This document shows positions 7,945 to 16,968 of a DNA stretch of 42,275 nucleotides, piece after piece (the stretch's first letter is position 1; each line of letters starts with the position of its first letter). This DNA is from Bradyrhizobium forestalis (GTDB lineage Bacteria > Pseudomonadota > Alphaproteobacteria > Rhizobiales > Xanthobacteraceae). The stretch spans positions 1-42,275 of the forward strand of contig NZ_PGVG01000052.1 in the NCBI RefSeq assembly GCF_002795245.1, given 5' to 3'. The position numbers were made by a program, and so were the translations under genes. The notes beneath the pieces were generated by a model. The model had not been told where the DNA came from. It ran no database searches and saw only the letters and a list, made by a program, of their open reading frames with translations.

Positions 7945-9681
7945 ATGTTGAGCCTCTTTCGGAATCTGCAGATCGGGACCAAGCTGGCGATCGCTTCGGC
8001 TCTCGGAGGGCTGCTGGTTGGAGCCATGATCGCAAGCCAGATGCTCGGCAATGCGAGCATCCGCGAGACCAGCCAGAGCGCGCTTGCGCAGCAGCAGATC
8101 GCCCGCGACGCAGTGAAGGCCGAGGCCGCAGTTCGCGGCATGCAGCTCGCGGTCCGCGACCTTCGTCTCGCCCATAGCTCGGCCGATATTCAGAAGGCCA
8201 CCCAGAGCCTGGGCGAGCAGCAGAAATCGACGAATTTGCTGGTCGATGAGATGCTGAGGCTTTCTCACGAGCCGGAGAACCGCGCTCGTATGGAGAAACT
8301 GAGATCGCTGGCCGCGGAATACGAAAGGGCTGCGCAGCAAATCGCGGGCGTACGCGGCGAAGCCCTGGCGGCGAGTGGAGCAGACGGCGCCACGCGCGCC
8401 GCGAAGCTCAATGAAGACGTCATTCGCATCGCACGCGAGACGACCCTGCCGATTGCGAGTCAACTCGACGTGCTGATCGGCCAGATCGCCGATTACGCGG
8501 GACACAAATCCGAAGAGAAGAATGCCGCAGCCGCCGCACAAATGAGATCGAGCGAGCAGCTTGCGATCCTGGTCGGGGCACTCGCCATGCTCGTCCTCGT
8601 CGGCTCCTGGCTGATGTCGTTCCTGACCATCGCGCGGCCGATCCGCGCGCTTACCGTGACCATGGACAAGCTCGCCGGCGGCGATTTCTCCGTGGTTCTG
8701 CCCGGTCTCGGCCGCAAGGACGAGGTCGGCGGGGTCGCTGCCGCAGTCGAGAAGTTCAAGATCGTGTCCGAGCAGAAGGCGCGCGAGGAGGCCGAAGCCA
8801 AGATCAGGCAGGACCAGATTGCGGCCGCGCAGCGCAAGACCGAGATGCACAAGCTCGCGGACAGCTTCGAAGCCGCGATCGGTGAAATCATCGATACCGT
8901 GTCCTCGGCCGCGACCGAGCTGGAAGCTTCTGCGTCGACGCTGACGTCGACTGCGGCGCGCGGACAGGAGCTCACCACCATGGTTGCCGCCGCCTCCGAG
9001 GAAGCGTCCACCAATGTGCAGTCTGTAGCGTCGGCGACCGAGGAGCTGTCGTCGTCGATCACCGAGATCAGCCGACAGGTGCAGGAATCAGCCCGCGTCG
9101 CGAGCGATGCGGTGAACCAGGCCCGCACCACGACCGATCGTGTCGGCGAGCTTTCCACTGCCGCGTCGCGGATCGGCGACGTGGTCGAACTGATCAACAA
9201 CATCGCCGGCCAGACCAATCTCCTGGCGCTCAATGCAACCATCGAGGCCGCGCGGGCCGGCGAGGCGGGCCGCGGCTTTGCCGTCGTCGCCTCCGAGGTC
9301 AAGGCGCTTGCCGAGCAGACCGCGAAGGCGACCGGCGAGATCGGCCAGCAGATCGCCAGCATCCAGACCGCCACCGAGCATTCGGTCGGCGCGATCAAGG
9401 ACATCAGCCACACCATCGAGAAGCTGTCGGAGATCTCCTCGACCATCGCAGCCGCGGTGGAGGAGCAGGGCGCCGCAACGCAGGAGATTTCCCGCAACGT
9501 GCAGCAGGCGGCGGCAGGCACCCATCAGGTGTCGTCCAACATCACCGATGTGCAGCACGGCGCAAGCGAGACCGGTTCTGCGTCCTCGCAGGTGTTGGCG
9601 GCGGCGCAATCGCTGTCCGGCGACAGCAACCGGCTGAAGCTGGAGGTCGGAAAGTTCCTGGGTACCGTGCGCGCGGCCTGA
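7945..9681 (+). CDS. Methyl-accepting chemotaxis protein (first of tandem pair)
   Basis: A 579-aa transmembrane chemoreceptor that signals through CheA/CheW. TM1 is at about residues 12-34. A helical periplasmic sensing domain follows to about 205 and resembles a four-helix bundle. TM2 is at about 207-228, with a HAMP linker (RPIRALTVTMDKLAGGDFSV) and then the long cytoplasmic coiled coil. The hairpin tip carries the near-invariant NLLALNATIEAARAGEAGRG segment that contacts CheA/CheW. No C-terminal NWETF-like pentapeptide is present, so methylation would not depend on CheR tethering. The start at 7945 follows AGGGGAA; the in-frame GTG at 7909 is less likely. Its signalling half is closely similar to the next receptor (10080-11768), which points to tandem duplication. 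Confidence 0.93.
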   Translation: MLSLFRNLQIGTKLAIASALGGLLVGAMIASQMLGNASIRETSQSALAQQQIARDAVKAEAAVRGMQLAVRDLRLAHSSADIQKATQSLGEQQKSTNLLVDEMLRLSHEPENRARMEKLRSLAAEYERAAQQIAGVRGEALAASGADGATRAAKLNEDVIRIARETTLPIASQLDVLIGQIADYAGHKSEEKNAAAAAQMRSSEQLAILVGALAMLVLVGSWLMSFLTIARPIRALTVTMDKLAGGDFSVVLPGLGRKDEVGGVAAAVEKFKIVSEQKAREEAEAKIRQDQIAAAQRKTEMHKLADSFEAAIGEIIDTVSSAATELEASASTLTSTAARGQELTTMVAAASEEASTNVQSVASATEELSSSITEISRQVQESARVASDAVNQARTTTDRVGELSTAASRIGDVVELINNIAGQTNLLALNATIEAARAGEAGRGFAVVASEVKALAEQTAKATGEIGQQIASIQTATEHSVGAIKDISHTIEKLSEISSTIAAAVEEQGAATQEISRNVQQAAAGTHQVSSNITDVQHGASETGSASSQVLAAAQSLSGDSNRLKLEVGKFLGTVRAA

Positions 9682-9786
9682 CGCTCGTCGTTCGCAAGCG
9701 GTGCGAGAGCCGCGCGGTCGCTGTCGCGGGAGAGCAATCGCCTGAAGAGCGAGGTGGCGCGTTTTCTGGAGTCGGTCGGGCGGCGT
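9682..9786 (+). pseudogene. Remnant C-terminal tail of a third chemoreceptor gene
   Basis: Directly after the stop of the first chemoreceptor the frame starting at 9685 reads SSFASGARAARSLSRES, then NRLKSEVARFLESVGRR. The tails of the two intact receptors end in AAQSLSGDSNRLKLEVGKFL and AAKSLATDSTRLKVEVAQFL, so this is the last 30 or so codons of another copy. It has no start, no ribosome-binding site and no stop in the expected place. It was left by recombination between tandem receptor genes. From 9787 to about 10065 I see no further gene. Confidence 0.75.
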
Positions 9787-10079
9787 AACGGCGACCGTAT
9801 TCCGATTTGGATGCTGCAATGCGTTAGGGGCCGCGCCCTTCGCGTCGCAGCCGCAAATGTCTGTGCGGTTGCAACAGGCGGTTGCGGAGAAAATGACGGG
9901 CGCCGGGCCTGCCGGCAGTTTTACGTAGGATCATGTTAACGCCTGCTTGCGAATATGGAGCGCAATCTTCACGAGATAAGAACCAGCCAGCATTGTTGAA
10001 CTGACCTCCGCCCTGTCGTCCGTCGCGACGACTGCGGCGCAGGTGATTTGCGCGTGCTGGTATCATCGGGATTTGTGTG

Positions 10080-11768
10080 ATGTCGAAGTTGTCGATCGTC
10101 TTCAAGCTGCTGACCGTGCTGTCGATCCTCGTGCTCTCGCTCGCCGGTGTCGGCGTGATGGCGATCGGCACGATGCAGAACATCAACGCCCATACCGTCG
10201 AGATTGCGCAGGGCTGGCTGCCGAGCGTGCGTGCCCTCGGCTCGATGCGTGCCGACATCAATGAGCTGCGCGTCGTCCTGCGACTCCACCTGATGCAGGA
10301 GAGCATTGAAGGCAAGGACGCCGCTGAGAAGCGCATGGCCCCGCTACGCGAGCGCATCGAGAAGACGCGCAAGGTCTATGAAGGCCTGATCACCTTGCCT
10401 GCGGAACGCTCTATCTATGAGCAGTGGACCAAGGCCTGGGCCGAATACCTGAACGGCGTTCAGGAGACGATGGCGCTGTCGCGCAAGAGCCCCGGCCGCT
10501 TCCCGACCGATGCCAATGAGCTGTTGCAGACGAAGGTCGCGAAGATGGCTCAGGCGGCGGATCCCCTGCTCCTGAAGAGCATCGAGCTCAACAACAGCGG
10601 CGCAGAAGCTGAAACGAAGCAGGCGGCCGACAGCTACGCCACGATCTTCCGCGTGCTGGTCGGCATCATCGTTGCAGCCGTCGCGATTGCGATTGCTGCC
10701 GCCTATTATCTCGTGCGCGACGTCTCGCGCGGCATCGCCTCGATCATTCGCCCGATGCAGTCGCTCGGCGAGGGCGACCTCTCGGCCGAGGTGCCGCATC
10801 GCGGCGAGAAGACCGAGATCGGTTCGATGGCGGATGCGCTCCAGATCTTCAAGGAGGCGTTGATCGCCAAGAAGGCTGCCGACCAGGCGGCGGCGCGCGA
10901 CGCCGAGGCCAAGATCGAACGCGGCCGCCGCGTCGATGCCATCACCCGCAATTTCGAGACCATGATCGGCGAGGTCGTCGAAACCGTGTCATCGGCCTCG
11001 ACCGAGCTCGAGGCGTCCGCGGCCACGCTGAGCGGCACAGCGCAGCGCGGTCAGGAGCTTGCAACCGTCGTCGCGGCTGCGTCGGAGGAAGCCTCCACCA
11101 ACGTCCAGGCGGTGGCGTCCGCCTCCGAGGAGCTGTCGTCCTCCATCACCGAGATCAGCCGCCGCGTGCAGGATTCTGCACGGATGGCTGCGGAAGCCGT
11201 CGAGCAGGCGGCGCGGACCAACGAGCGCGTCAACGCGCTGTCGCAGGCGGCCGCCCGCATCGGCGACGTCGTCGAGCTCATCAACACCATCGCGGGCCAG
11301 ACCAACCTCCTCGCGCTGAACGCGACCATCGAGGCGGCGCGCGCAGGCGAAGCCGGCCGCGGCTTTGCCGTCGTCGCCTCCGAGGTCAAGGCACTGGCCG
11401 AGCAGACTGCGAAAGCGACCGGCGAAATCGGGGCGCAGGTTTCGGGCATCCAGGCCGCGACGCAAGAATCCGTCAGTGCCATCCAGGAGATCGGCGGCAC
11501 CATTGAGCGGCTGTCGGAGGTGTCCTCGGCCATCGCCGCCGCCGTCGAGGAGCAGGGCGCGGCCACACAAGAGATTTCGCGCAACGTTCAGCAGGCCTCG
11601 CTCGGCACGCAGGAAGTGTCGTCCAACATCACCAACGTGCAGCGCGGGGCGATCGAGACCGGCTCTGCCTCGGGCGAAGTGCTGTCGGCGGCGAAGTCGC
11701 TGGCGACCGACAGCACGCGGCTCAAGGTCGAGGTCGCGCAGTTCCTGGAATCGGTCCGCGCGGCCTGA
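10080..11768 (+). CDS. Methyl-accepting chemotaxis protein (second of tandem pair)
   Basis: A chemoreceptor of about 562 aa. TM1 (residues 8-30, LLTVLSILVLSLAGVGVMAIG) precedes a periplasmic four-helix-type domain to about 185. TM2 is VLVGIIVAAVAIAIAAAYYLV, then a HAMP domain (IIRPMQSLGEGDLSAEV) and the coiled-coil signalling domain with the same NLLALNATIEAARAGEAGRG tip as its neighbour. The sensor domain differs from the first receptor, so the two probably respond to different cues through the same kinase complex. GTG (10077) and ATG (10080) adjoin; I chose the ATG. CGGGA lies about 9 nt before it. No pentapeptide tether is seen at the C-terminus. Confidence 0.93.
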   Translation: MSKLSIVFKLLTVLSILVLSLAGVGVMAIGTMQNINAHTVEIAQGWLPSVRALGSMRADINELRVVLRLHLMQESIEGKDAAEKRMAPLRERIEKTRKVYEGLITLPAERSIYEQWTKAWAEYLNGVQETMALSRKSPGRFPTDANELLQTKVAKMAQAADPLLLKSIELNNSGAEAETKQAADSYATIFRVLVGIIVAAVAIAIAAAYYLVRDVSRGIASIIRPMQSLGEGDLSAEVPHRGEKTEIGSMADALQIFKEALIAKKAADQAAARDAEAKIERGRRVDAITRNFETMIGEVVETVSSASTELEASAATLSGTAQRGQELATVVAAASEEASTNVQAVASASEELSSSITEISRRVQDSARMAAEAVEQAARTNERVNALSQAAARIGDVVELINTIAGQTNLLALNATIEAARAGEAGRGFAVVASEVKALAEQTAKATGEIGAQVSGIQAATQESVSAIQEIGGTIERLSEVSSAIAAAVEEQGAATQEISRNVQQASLGTQEVSSNITNVQRGAIETGSASGEVLSAAKSLATDSTRLKVEVAQFLESVRAA

Positions 11769-11771
11769 TCC

Positions 11772-14471
11772 TTAGCTGCCCGTCTGCGGAGCCGGCGGTG
11801 TGACCTGCCGTCGGAACAGGATGCGTTGGTACAGCCAGCCGATCGCGACCAGCACGACGCCGAGGCACATGAACGAGAGCGCGCGGTAGACGCCTGTCAG
11901 CGTCCAGACGTCGACGGCGAAGGCCTTGAAGATCGTCAGCGCGATGACGGCGGCAGAGGCCAGCCGCGCACGCTCCGAATTGACCAGGATGCCGATGCCG
12001 AGCAGCACCACGCCGAAGGCGAGCCAGCCGATCGAATAGGTATATTGCTCGGCACTCGTGGTGCCGTCGTAGAGCAGCACCGGGCCGTGATAGAAGCGGC
12101 GGATCTCCAGCGTCACATAGGTGAGCGCCAACACCAGGGCGCCACCCGCAATCGTGTTCGCGTATGCGACAGGGCGATATCCCGCCACCGCGTAGGATAG
12201 CAGCAGCATCAGCACGGCCGGCAACGCATAGCCGAGCAGCAGCAGATTGAACACGAGGCCGCCGACGTCGACGCTGGAGAGCAGCAGCGGGTTCTCCAGG
12301 ATCAGCAGGCCGAACACGCTGATGAGGCCGGCGATCGCCGTCAGCACGACCGCGCCGACATTGTGCACGATGCTGCGGCTGCGCAGCCGCAGGCGCTCCA
12401 GCCCGATCGCCATCGCCAGCGTGACACAGGCTTGCAGCGCGAATTCGAGCAGCGAGGGGGCCGCGGTCATGCGGCCGCCGGTCGCAAAGTGCCGGATCTC
12501 CATGAAGGCGAGCAGCGCGGTGAACAGGATCGCGGCCGCCTCGACGACGCGCAGCGGCACGTCGTCACCGTGGCGGCGCAGGAAGATGCTCGCGCCCCAG
12601 AACGAGGCCGCCGGCAGGCCGTAGCCCCACAGCAGCCAGTTGAAGACCGGCGTCGTGCCGACGGCATCGCCGACGATACGCGGATCATAGATGATGCGTG
12701 CGATGACGATCGCGGCGAAGATCGCCGCGAGCCGGCGCAGCACCGGAATCGGCCGCTGCAACGAGATCCAGGCGGTGCCGAGCGACATCAGTGCGAGCGC
12801 AATGGTGAGCCAGCCCTTCTCCAGTGCAAAGGTCAGCGCCAGCGCCAGCGCGCCGAGCGTACCGGTCGCGAACAAGGCGATCGAGGTTGCGATGCCCGGC
12901 CGCGTCTCGCGACGCATCAGCGCTTCGGTCGCCGCGCCGAAAGCCGCAGCAAGCAGCACCGCTAGGATCGCAAATGGGATCGAGCGGTCGAGATGGGCGA
13001 TGCGCGCGTAGAGCGCGACCAGGATCGCAATCGGCGTCGCGACTGCCGATGCGGACCACACCACCGGAATGATCGCCGAGTTCGAGCGGCCCTGCGCCAG
13101 GAAGCCCGCGATGCCGAAGCCGGCGGCGAAGATCGCGGCCGTCACGAGGTGTAGCGTCACCGAGCTGTCGGTCGCGACAGGGCCGACGCCCGGCATCGGG
13201 CCGCCCGGCAGCACCAGCATGTCGGGATTGGCGCGCACCGCCCATTCGGCGAACACGATGAACACGGTCGCTGCAGCCGCGCCGAGGGTGCCCGTGGCCG
13301 CCGGCGCACGCCAGGCGACGAACAGCGTTCCTGCGACCAGCAGCGTGAAGGCAATCAACGCCAGATCGGCATGTCCGCTCGACAGCACGATCAGCATCGC
13401 GCCAAACAGATAGGCGCCGAGCGCGCCCGATGACACCGGCTCGATCTCACCGTCCTCGAAGCTGGGTCCGAACATGAAGCCGCAGACGACGAGCAGCGCG
13501 GCCAGCACGAAGCCGGCGATGACATGGAAGGCGTGCGGCGCGACCTGCAACTCTTCCGTATCGAGACCCGGGAAGATCCAAAGCACCGCGAAGGCAATGG
13601 TCGTGACCGCAAGCCAGCGCCACAGCCTGATGCGGGCGAGACCAAAACTCGCAGCGGTCACGATCGCCAGATAGATGTAGAGCGCCCAATAGTCCGGCTT
13701 GCCGCTGGAGACGAGGATCGGCGTCACGAAGGCGCCGACGACGCCGAGGCCGGCGAGCGCGGGGCCGTGCAAGAGCGCTGCGGCCAGCGTGCCCATCGCA
13801 ACGATGCCGAGCAGCACGAAAGCGGTCGCAGGCACAAGGAAGCCGTAGAGCGCATAGGCCGCGTAGATGGTCGCGAACGCCACCGCCGTGCCGGCTGCGG
13901 TGAGGATCGCTGGAATGTTGGCGATCGGCAGCGCCTGGATGCTCGAGATGCTCTCCTTGCGCCGCGTCCATTCGCCGGCACCCAGCAGGGCCAGTGCGAA
14001 CAGACCGCCGAGGAACACGCGCACGCCGGGGCCGAGCAGGCCGGCCTCGATCGAATAGCGCACCATGAAGAAGCCGCCGAGCGCGAGCGCAAGCCCGCCG
14101 ATCCACACCACCCAGCGGGTGCCGAGCCGCTCCTCGAAGCCGGGTGCTGCCTCCGGCACCGGAGGCGGCGCATCGGCGCCCGCGCTCGGCTCAAGCGGGG
14201 GCGGTGAAATCTCTTCGGTGACGAGCGGAGGCGGCGTCGTTTCGGCTTCCGGCGCCAGCGGCGGCGGCTCGGCGGCTGCAGTCGTCGCGGGTGCTTCGGC
14301 CTGCGCCGGCATCAGCGGCGGCGGTTGCACAGGCCGCTGCGCATAAAACTTCTCTTCGAGCAAGTTGAGCCGCCGTCGCAGCTCGGTCGCCTGGCTGGAC
14401 GCCTTGATCGCGATCAGGAAGGCGATGATCGCAATGATCAGCGCAAAGACGTCGAACGGGCCGTCGAACAT
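11772..14471 (-). CDS. DUF2339 multi-pass membrane protein
   Basis: A very large inner-membrane protein (899 aa) with well over twenty hydrophobic segments. It opens with one TM (FDVFALIIAIIAFLIAIKAS) and a charged coiled coil (ELRRRLNLLEEKFYA). About 90 residues follow that are full of Pro, Ala and Glu, including repeated PPPL motifs. GTRWVVWIGGLALALGGFFMVRYS then begins the DUF2339 membrane region. The family has no established function; its form is that of a transporter or a cell-envelope scaffold. The ATG at 14471 is chosen because GGAGG lies 5 nt upstream and it gives the TM immediately. The upstream in-frame start at 14510 adds only unlikely residues. It is convergent with the second chemoreceptor gene, 3 bp between stops. 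Confidence 0.88.
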   Translation of the reverse strand: MFDGPFDVFALIIAIIAFLIAIKASSQATELRRRLNLLEEKFYAQRPVQPPPLMPAQAEAPATTAAAEPPPLAPEAETTPPPLVTEEISPPPLEPSAGADAPPPVPEAAPGFEERLGTRWVVWIGGLALALGGFFMVRYSIEAGLLGPGVRVFLGGLFALALLGAGEWTRRKESISSIQALPIANIPAILTAAGTAVAFATIYAAYALYGFLVPATAFVLLGIVAMGTLAAALLHGPALAGLGVVGAFVTPILVSSGKPDYWALYIYLAIVTAASFGLARIRLWRWLAVTTIAFAVLWIFPGLDTEELQVAPHAFHVIAGFVLAALLVVCGFMFGPSFEDGEIEPVSSGALGAYLFGAMLIVLSSGHADLALIAFTLLVAGTLFVAWRAPAATGTLGAAAATVFIVFAEWAVRANPDMLVLPGGPMPGVGPVATDSSVTLHLVTAAIFAAGFGIAGFLAQGRSNSAIIPVVWSASAVATPIAILVALYARIAHLDRSIPFAILAVLLAAAFGAATEALMRRETRPGIATSIALFATGTLGALALALTFALEKGWLTIALALMSLGTAWISLQRPIPVLRRLAAIFAAIVIARIIYDPRIVGDAVGTTPVFNWLLWGYGLPAASFWGASIFLRRHGDDVPLRVVEAAAILFTALLAFMEIRHFATGGRMTAAPSLLEFALQACVTLAMAIGLERLRLRSRSIVHNVGAVVLTAIAGLISVFGLLILENPLLLSSVDVGGLVFNLLLLGYALPAVLMLLLSYAVAGYRPVAYANTIAGGALVLALTYVTLEIRRFYHGPVLLYDGTTSAEQYTYSIGWLAFGVVLLGIGILVNSERARLASAAVIALTIFKAFAVDVWTLTGVYRALSFMCLGVVLVAIGWLYQRILFRRQVTPPAPQTGS

Positions 14472-14522
14472 GAAGCCTCCAGGCAACCGGCGGGCAGGGG
14501 CCGGTAGCACAAATATCAGGAT

Positions 14523-15491
14523 CTAGCGCCGGGAGCGCACGCGCAAGCCCGGCGCGGGCCGCTCCTGGAGCACTTCGCGGCGGAAGCGGTAGAGCGCTGC
14601 CGGCCGTCCGCCCGTCTGTGTCGACATGATCCCGGTCGGTTCGACCAGGGCCTCCATTTCGACCAGGCGCCGGAAATTCTGCTTGTGCAGGTGCCGGCCG
14701 GAGATTGCCTCCACCGTGTGCTGCAGTTCGGTAAGTGTGAATTCAGCTGGCAAAAGTTCAAAGACGACAGGACGATACTTCAGTTTTGCACGCAGCCGCG
14801 CGATTCCCGTGGCGAGAATCCGGCGGTGGTCGAACCGCATCGAGGTTCCGAGCAGGGGAAGCGTCTTGCGCGCTAATGCCGCGGGACGGCCGTCGCGCCG
14901 CGCCTCCTCGATCAGCCCGGCCTCGTACAAGAGCTCATAGCGGTCGAGCACGCGTTCCTCGTCCCAGGGCGCGCCATCGAGGCCGAAATAGAACCGGACG
15001 CGGTCCTTGCGCGGCAGCGCGCGCGTCGTCTCCGGCGTCTCCTCCTCGGCCCACTTGGTCAGTGCCGGGATGATGTCGCGGGCGATGATCTCTGGCGGCT
15101 GCTCGCGCCAGTCCTCCCAGGGGAAGAAGCGGTACCATGGCGCGAAGCTCGCCGCGTTCGCTGCGAGCTCGCCGTCCACGGGGCGCGTCAGCGCGAGATA
15201 GCCGATCGACACCATATGGGCGCCGGTGTCGCCGGCTTCGGCATGACGGCCGCGATCGCCGAAGGTGTAGAGCTGCTCGACATAGCCGAGACGCAGGCCC
15301 GCCTGTTGCTCGACCCAGGCGCGCAAGCCGATCTCGAAGGTGCGATGGCTCACCGCGTCGAACGGACCGAACGGCAGGCCGGCAAGCCCGTCAGCACCGC
15401 GTGCGGTCAGGATCAGCGGCTCGTGGTCCTCGATCGCGACGATTGCGGCGGTGAGGCCAATCTCGATCGGCGTCAGCTGCGTGTCGCTCAT
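14523..15491 (-). CDS. nadQ: NadQ, Nudix-related transcriptional regulator of NAD biosynthesis
   Basis: A 322-aa COG4111 protein. The N-terminal half is a degenerate Nudix-like domain (GLTAAIVAIEDHEPLIL, LPFGPFDAVSHRTFE, GYVEQLYTFGDRGR, VSIGYLALTR) without a catalytic Nudix box, as expected for a sensor. The second half contains YELLYEAGLIEEA, DHRRILATGIARLR, KYRPVVFELLP and a winged-helix region with HKQNFRRLVEME and a GGRPAALYRFRR hairpin. NadQ is known as the repressor of de novo NAD synthesis in alphaproteobacteria. In some relatives it adjoins nadABC; here it is 10.5 kb away, but two matching inverted repeats stand before nadA. A related but imperfect sequence at 15523-15540 could serve autoregulation. 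Confidence 0.85.
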   Translation of the reverse strand: MSDTQLTPIEIGLTAAIVAIEDHEPLILTARGADGLAGLPFGPFDAVSHRTFEIGLRAWVEQQAGLRLGYVEQLYTFGDRGRHAEAGDTGAHMVSIGYLALTRPVDGELAANAASFAPWYRFFPWEDWREQPPEIIARDIIPALTKWAEEETPETTRALPRKDRVRFYFGLDGAPWDEERVLDRYELLYEAGLIEEARRDGRPAALARKTLPLLGTSMRFDHRRILATGIARLRAKLKYRPVVFELLPAEFTLTELQHTVEAISGRHLHKQNFRRLVEMEALVEPTGIMSTQTGGRPAALYRFRREVLQERPAPGLRVRSRR

Positions 15492-15522
15492 GCGGTGACG
15501 ATCGCAGCTGTTGCGAGAAAGT

Positions 15523-15540
15523 CATGCTGAGTAATTGAGG
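15523..15540. promoter_or_regulatory. Possible NadQ autoregulatory site
   Basis: ATGCTGAGTAATTGAGG lies 32 to 49 nt before the nadQ start. It shares ATGCT and TTGAG with the nadA operators, but has two extra bases in the middle. The distance to the start codon resembles that of the proximal nadA site. It is a weak match and I give it only modest weight. Confidence 0.25.
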
Positions 15541-15564
15541 CGGTCTCTCCGCGGGCTCGTTGCA

Positions 15565-15688
15565 CCTCTCCTGCTTGCGGGGGAGGTCGACGCGCTCGAA
15601 GAGCGCGGCGGGTGGGGGCTCTCTCCCCACGGGGGTCCTCGCTTGCGGAGATACCCCCACCCCAACCCTCCCCCGCAAGCGGGAGAGG
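15565..15688. repeat. Long palindromic repeat
   Basis: Arms of 22 bp (15565-15586 and 15667-15688, one mismatch, containing TGCTTGCGGGGGAGG and its complement) flank about 80 bp that include GGTGGGGGCTCTCTCC and GGAGATACCCCCACCCC, a second nested inverted repeat. A relative with similar GAGATACCCC wording lies at 28011-28144. It sits between the divergent start region of nadQ and the end of the phosphatase gene. Confidence 0.75.
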
Positions 15689-15717
15689 GGGCGCCCCTGC
15701 ATTGTGGCGCGCCGCTG

Positions 15718-16224
15718 TCATTCGAGCTCGATCACGAAGGGGCGCCCCTCCACCATCATCGCGCCGGGGCCCATCTCGTCGAGCGCGCGCAGCATGCGGC
15801 CGTTGCGCCCGAGTGCACGATCGGCGAGGCTGACGATGCGCCGGTTGGGCGAGGCGATCGGCGAGGCCGCGCGGATCTTCCTGGCGATCTCGATTTCGTC
15901 GCGATTGGGATTGAGCGCGCATACCGCTGCGAATGCGCTCGCGGTGGAGCGGCTGATGCCGGCATAGCAATGCACCACCAGCGGCGCGCTGCGGTCCCAG
16001 CCGCGCACGAAGTTCAGCACCTGGTCGATATGCGTTTCCGATGGCGCAACGAAGCCGTCCATCTCCTCCGTGATGTCGTCCATCGACACCTTGAGATGGT
16101 TGGCTGGCAGCACGGATACCGGCCGCGCCACCTGCTCGACATTGGCCATCACCGTCAGCACGTGGCTGGCGCCTGTGAGGCGGACGGTTTCGGGAAGCGC
16201 GGCGAGGGAACAGACGTGGATCAT
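15718..16224 (-). CDS. Tyrosine/dual-specificity phosphatase-like protein
   Basis: A 168-aa cytosolic protein with the PTP phosphate-binding loop HCYAGISRS (C-x5-R-S, near residues 83-91), preceded by a strand (APLVVHC) and followed by a helix (TASAFAAVCALNP). An aspartate-rich segment DDITEEMDG about 30 residues earlier may supply the general acid. The last third is short and alpha-helical (ALGRNGRMLRALDEMGPG). Members hydrolyse phosphotyrosine or other phosphate monoesters; the actual substrate is unknown. It is monocistronic by appearance: about 130 bp of non-coding sequence separates it from the HD gene, and a repeat lies downstream. Confidence 0.8.
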   Translation of the reverse strand: MIHVCSLAALPETVRLTGASHVLTVMANVEQVARPVSVLPANHLKVSMDDITEEMDGFVAPSETHIDQVLNFVRGWDRSAPLVVHCYAGISRSTASAFAAVCALNPNRDEIEIARKIRAASPIASPNRRIVSLADRALGRNGRMLRALDEMGPGAMMVEGRPFVIELE

Positions 16225-16353
16225 GGCGGACCTTTTTGCTGATTATAGCCGCGGCCGGTAGGGTGGGCAAAGCGAAGCGTGCCCGCCATTTTTGTCGCAA
16301 ACGCGAAGAGATGGTGGGCACGGCGCAAGAGCGCCTTTGCCCACCTACAGGAC

Positions 16354-16968
16354 CTACGCAAACACGGCGCCAAACCGCTCCAGAAACTGCCTCTCAGCCC
16401 GCGCCGCCGTCCAGGGCGTCAGGTAATCGCGCCGGACGCTGTCGGACAGGCCGGGATCTTTGCCGAACAGGCGCCTTGCCTCGGGCTGCTTGAAGCCGGC
16501 CAGCACGGTCGCCTCCAGATAAGCCGCGCCGCGATCGGCAGTCTTGATGGCCAGCGTGATCTCCTCCGGTAGCACGGGTGGCAAACCGAACCGGACATGG
16601 ATGGCGCCGAGCAGGCGTTTCTCGACCGCCTTGTAGTGGCCGTCGAGCACCGCCTTGAACGGCGAGATCATGTCGCCGATCACGTATTCCGGCGCATCGT
16701 GCAGCAGGGCTGCGAGCCGCACGCGCTGATCGACACGTGGCATCTCGTGCCGCAGCACGGTCTCCACCAGCAACGTATGCTGTGCGACCGAAAAGATGTG
16801 CGCGCCAAAGGTCTGCCCGTTCCAGCGCGCCACCCGCGCCAGCCCATGGGCGATGTCGCTGATCTCGATGTCGAGCGGAGAGGGATCGAGCAGATCGAGC
16901 CGTCGGCCCGACAGCATGCGCTGCCAGGCGCGGGACTGCGCATCGCGGGCGGTCTTCTTCGCGGTCAT
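16354..16968 (-). CDS. HD-domain phosphohydrolase (YfbR-like)
   Basis: A 204-aa protein with a metal-dependent HD fold. SVAQHTLLVETVL gives the first metal histidine, LAALLHDAPEYVIGDMISPFK the HD pair plus the family-typical E-Y-x-x-G-D, and IKTADRGAAYLEA a later acidic ligand. The nearest described type is the 5'-deoxyribonucleotidase YfbR group, so a nucleotide monophosphate is a reasonable substrate guess. The ATG at 16968 overlaps the stop of tag as ATGA, so the two are translationally coupled. A longer in-frame reading up to 17211 runs through the tag gene and is not real. It is the third gene of ygfZ-tag-HD, a DNA/cofactor maintenance grouping. Confidence 0.8.
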   Translation of the reverse strand: MTAKKTARDAQSRAWQRMLSGRRLDLLDPSPLDIEISDIAHGLARVARWNGQTFGAHIFSVAQHTLLVETVLRHEMPRVDQRVRLAALLHDAPEYVIGDMISPFKAVLDGHYKAVEKRLLGAIHVRFGLPPVLPEEITLAIKTADRGAAYLEATVLAGFKQPEARRLFGKDPGLSDSVRRDYLTPWTAARAERQFLERFGAVFA

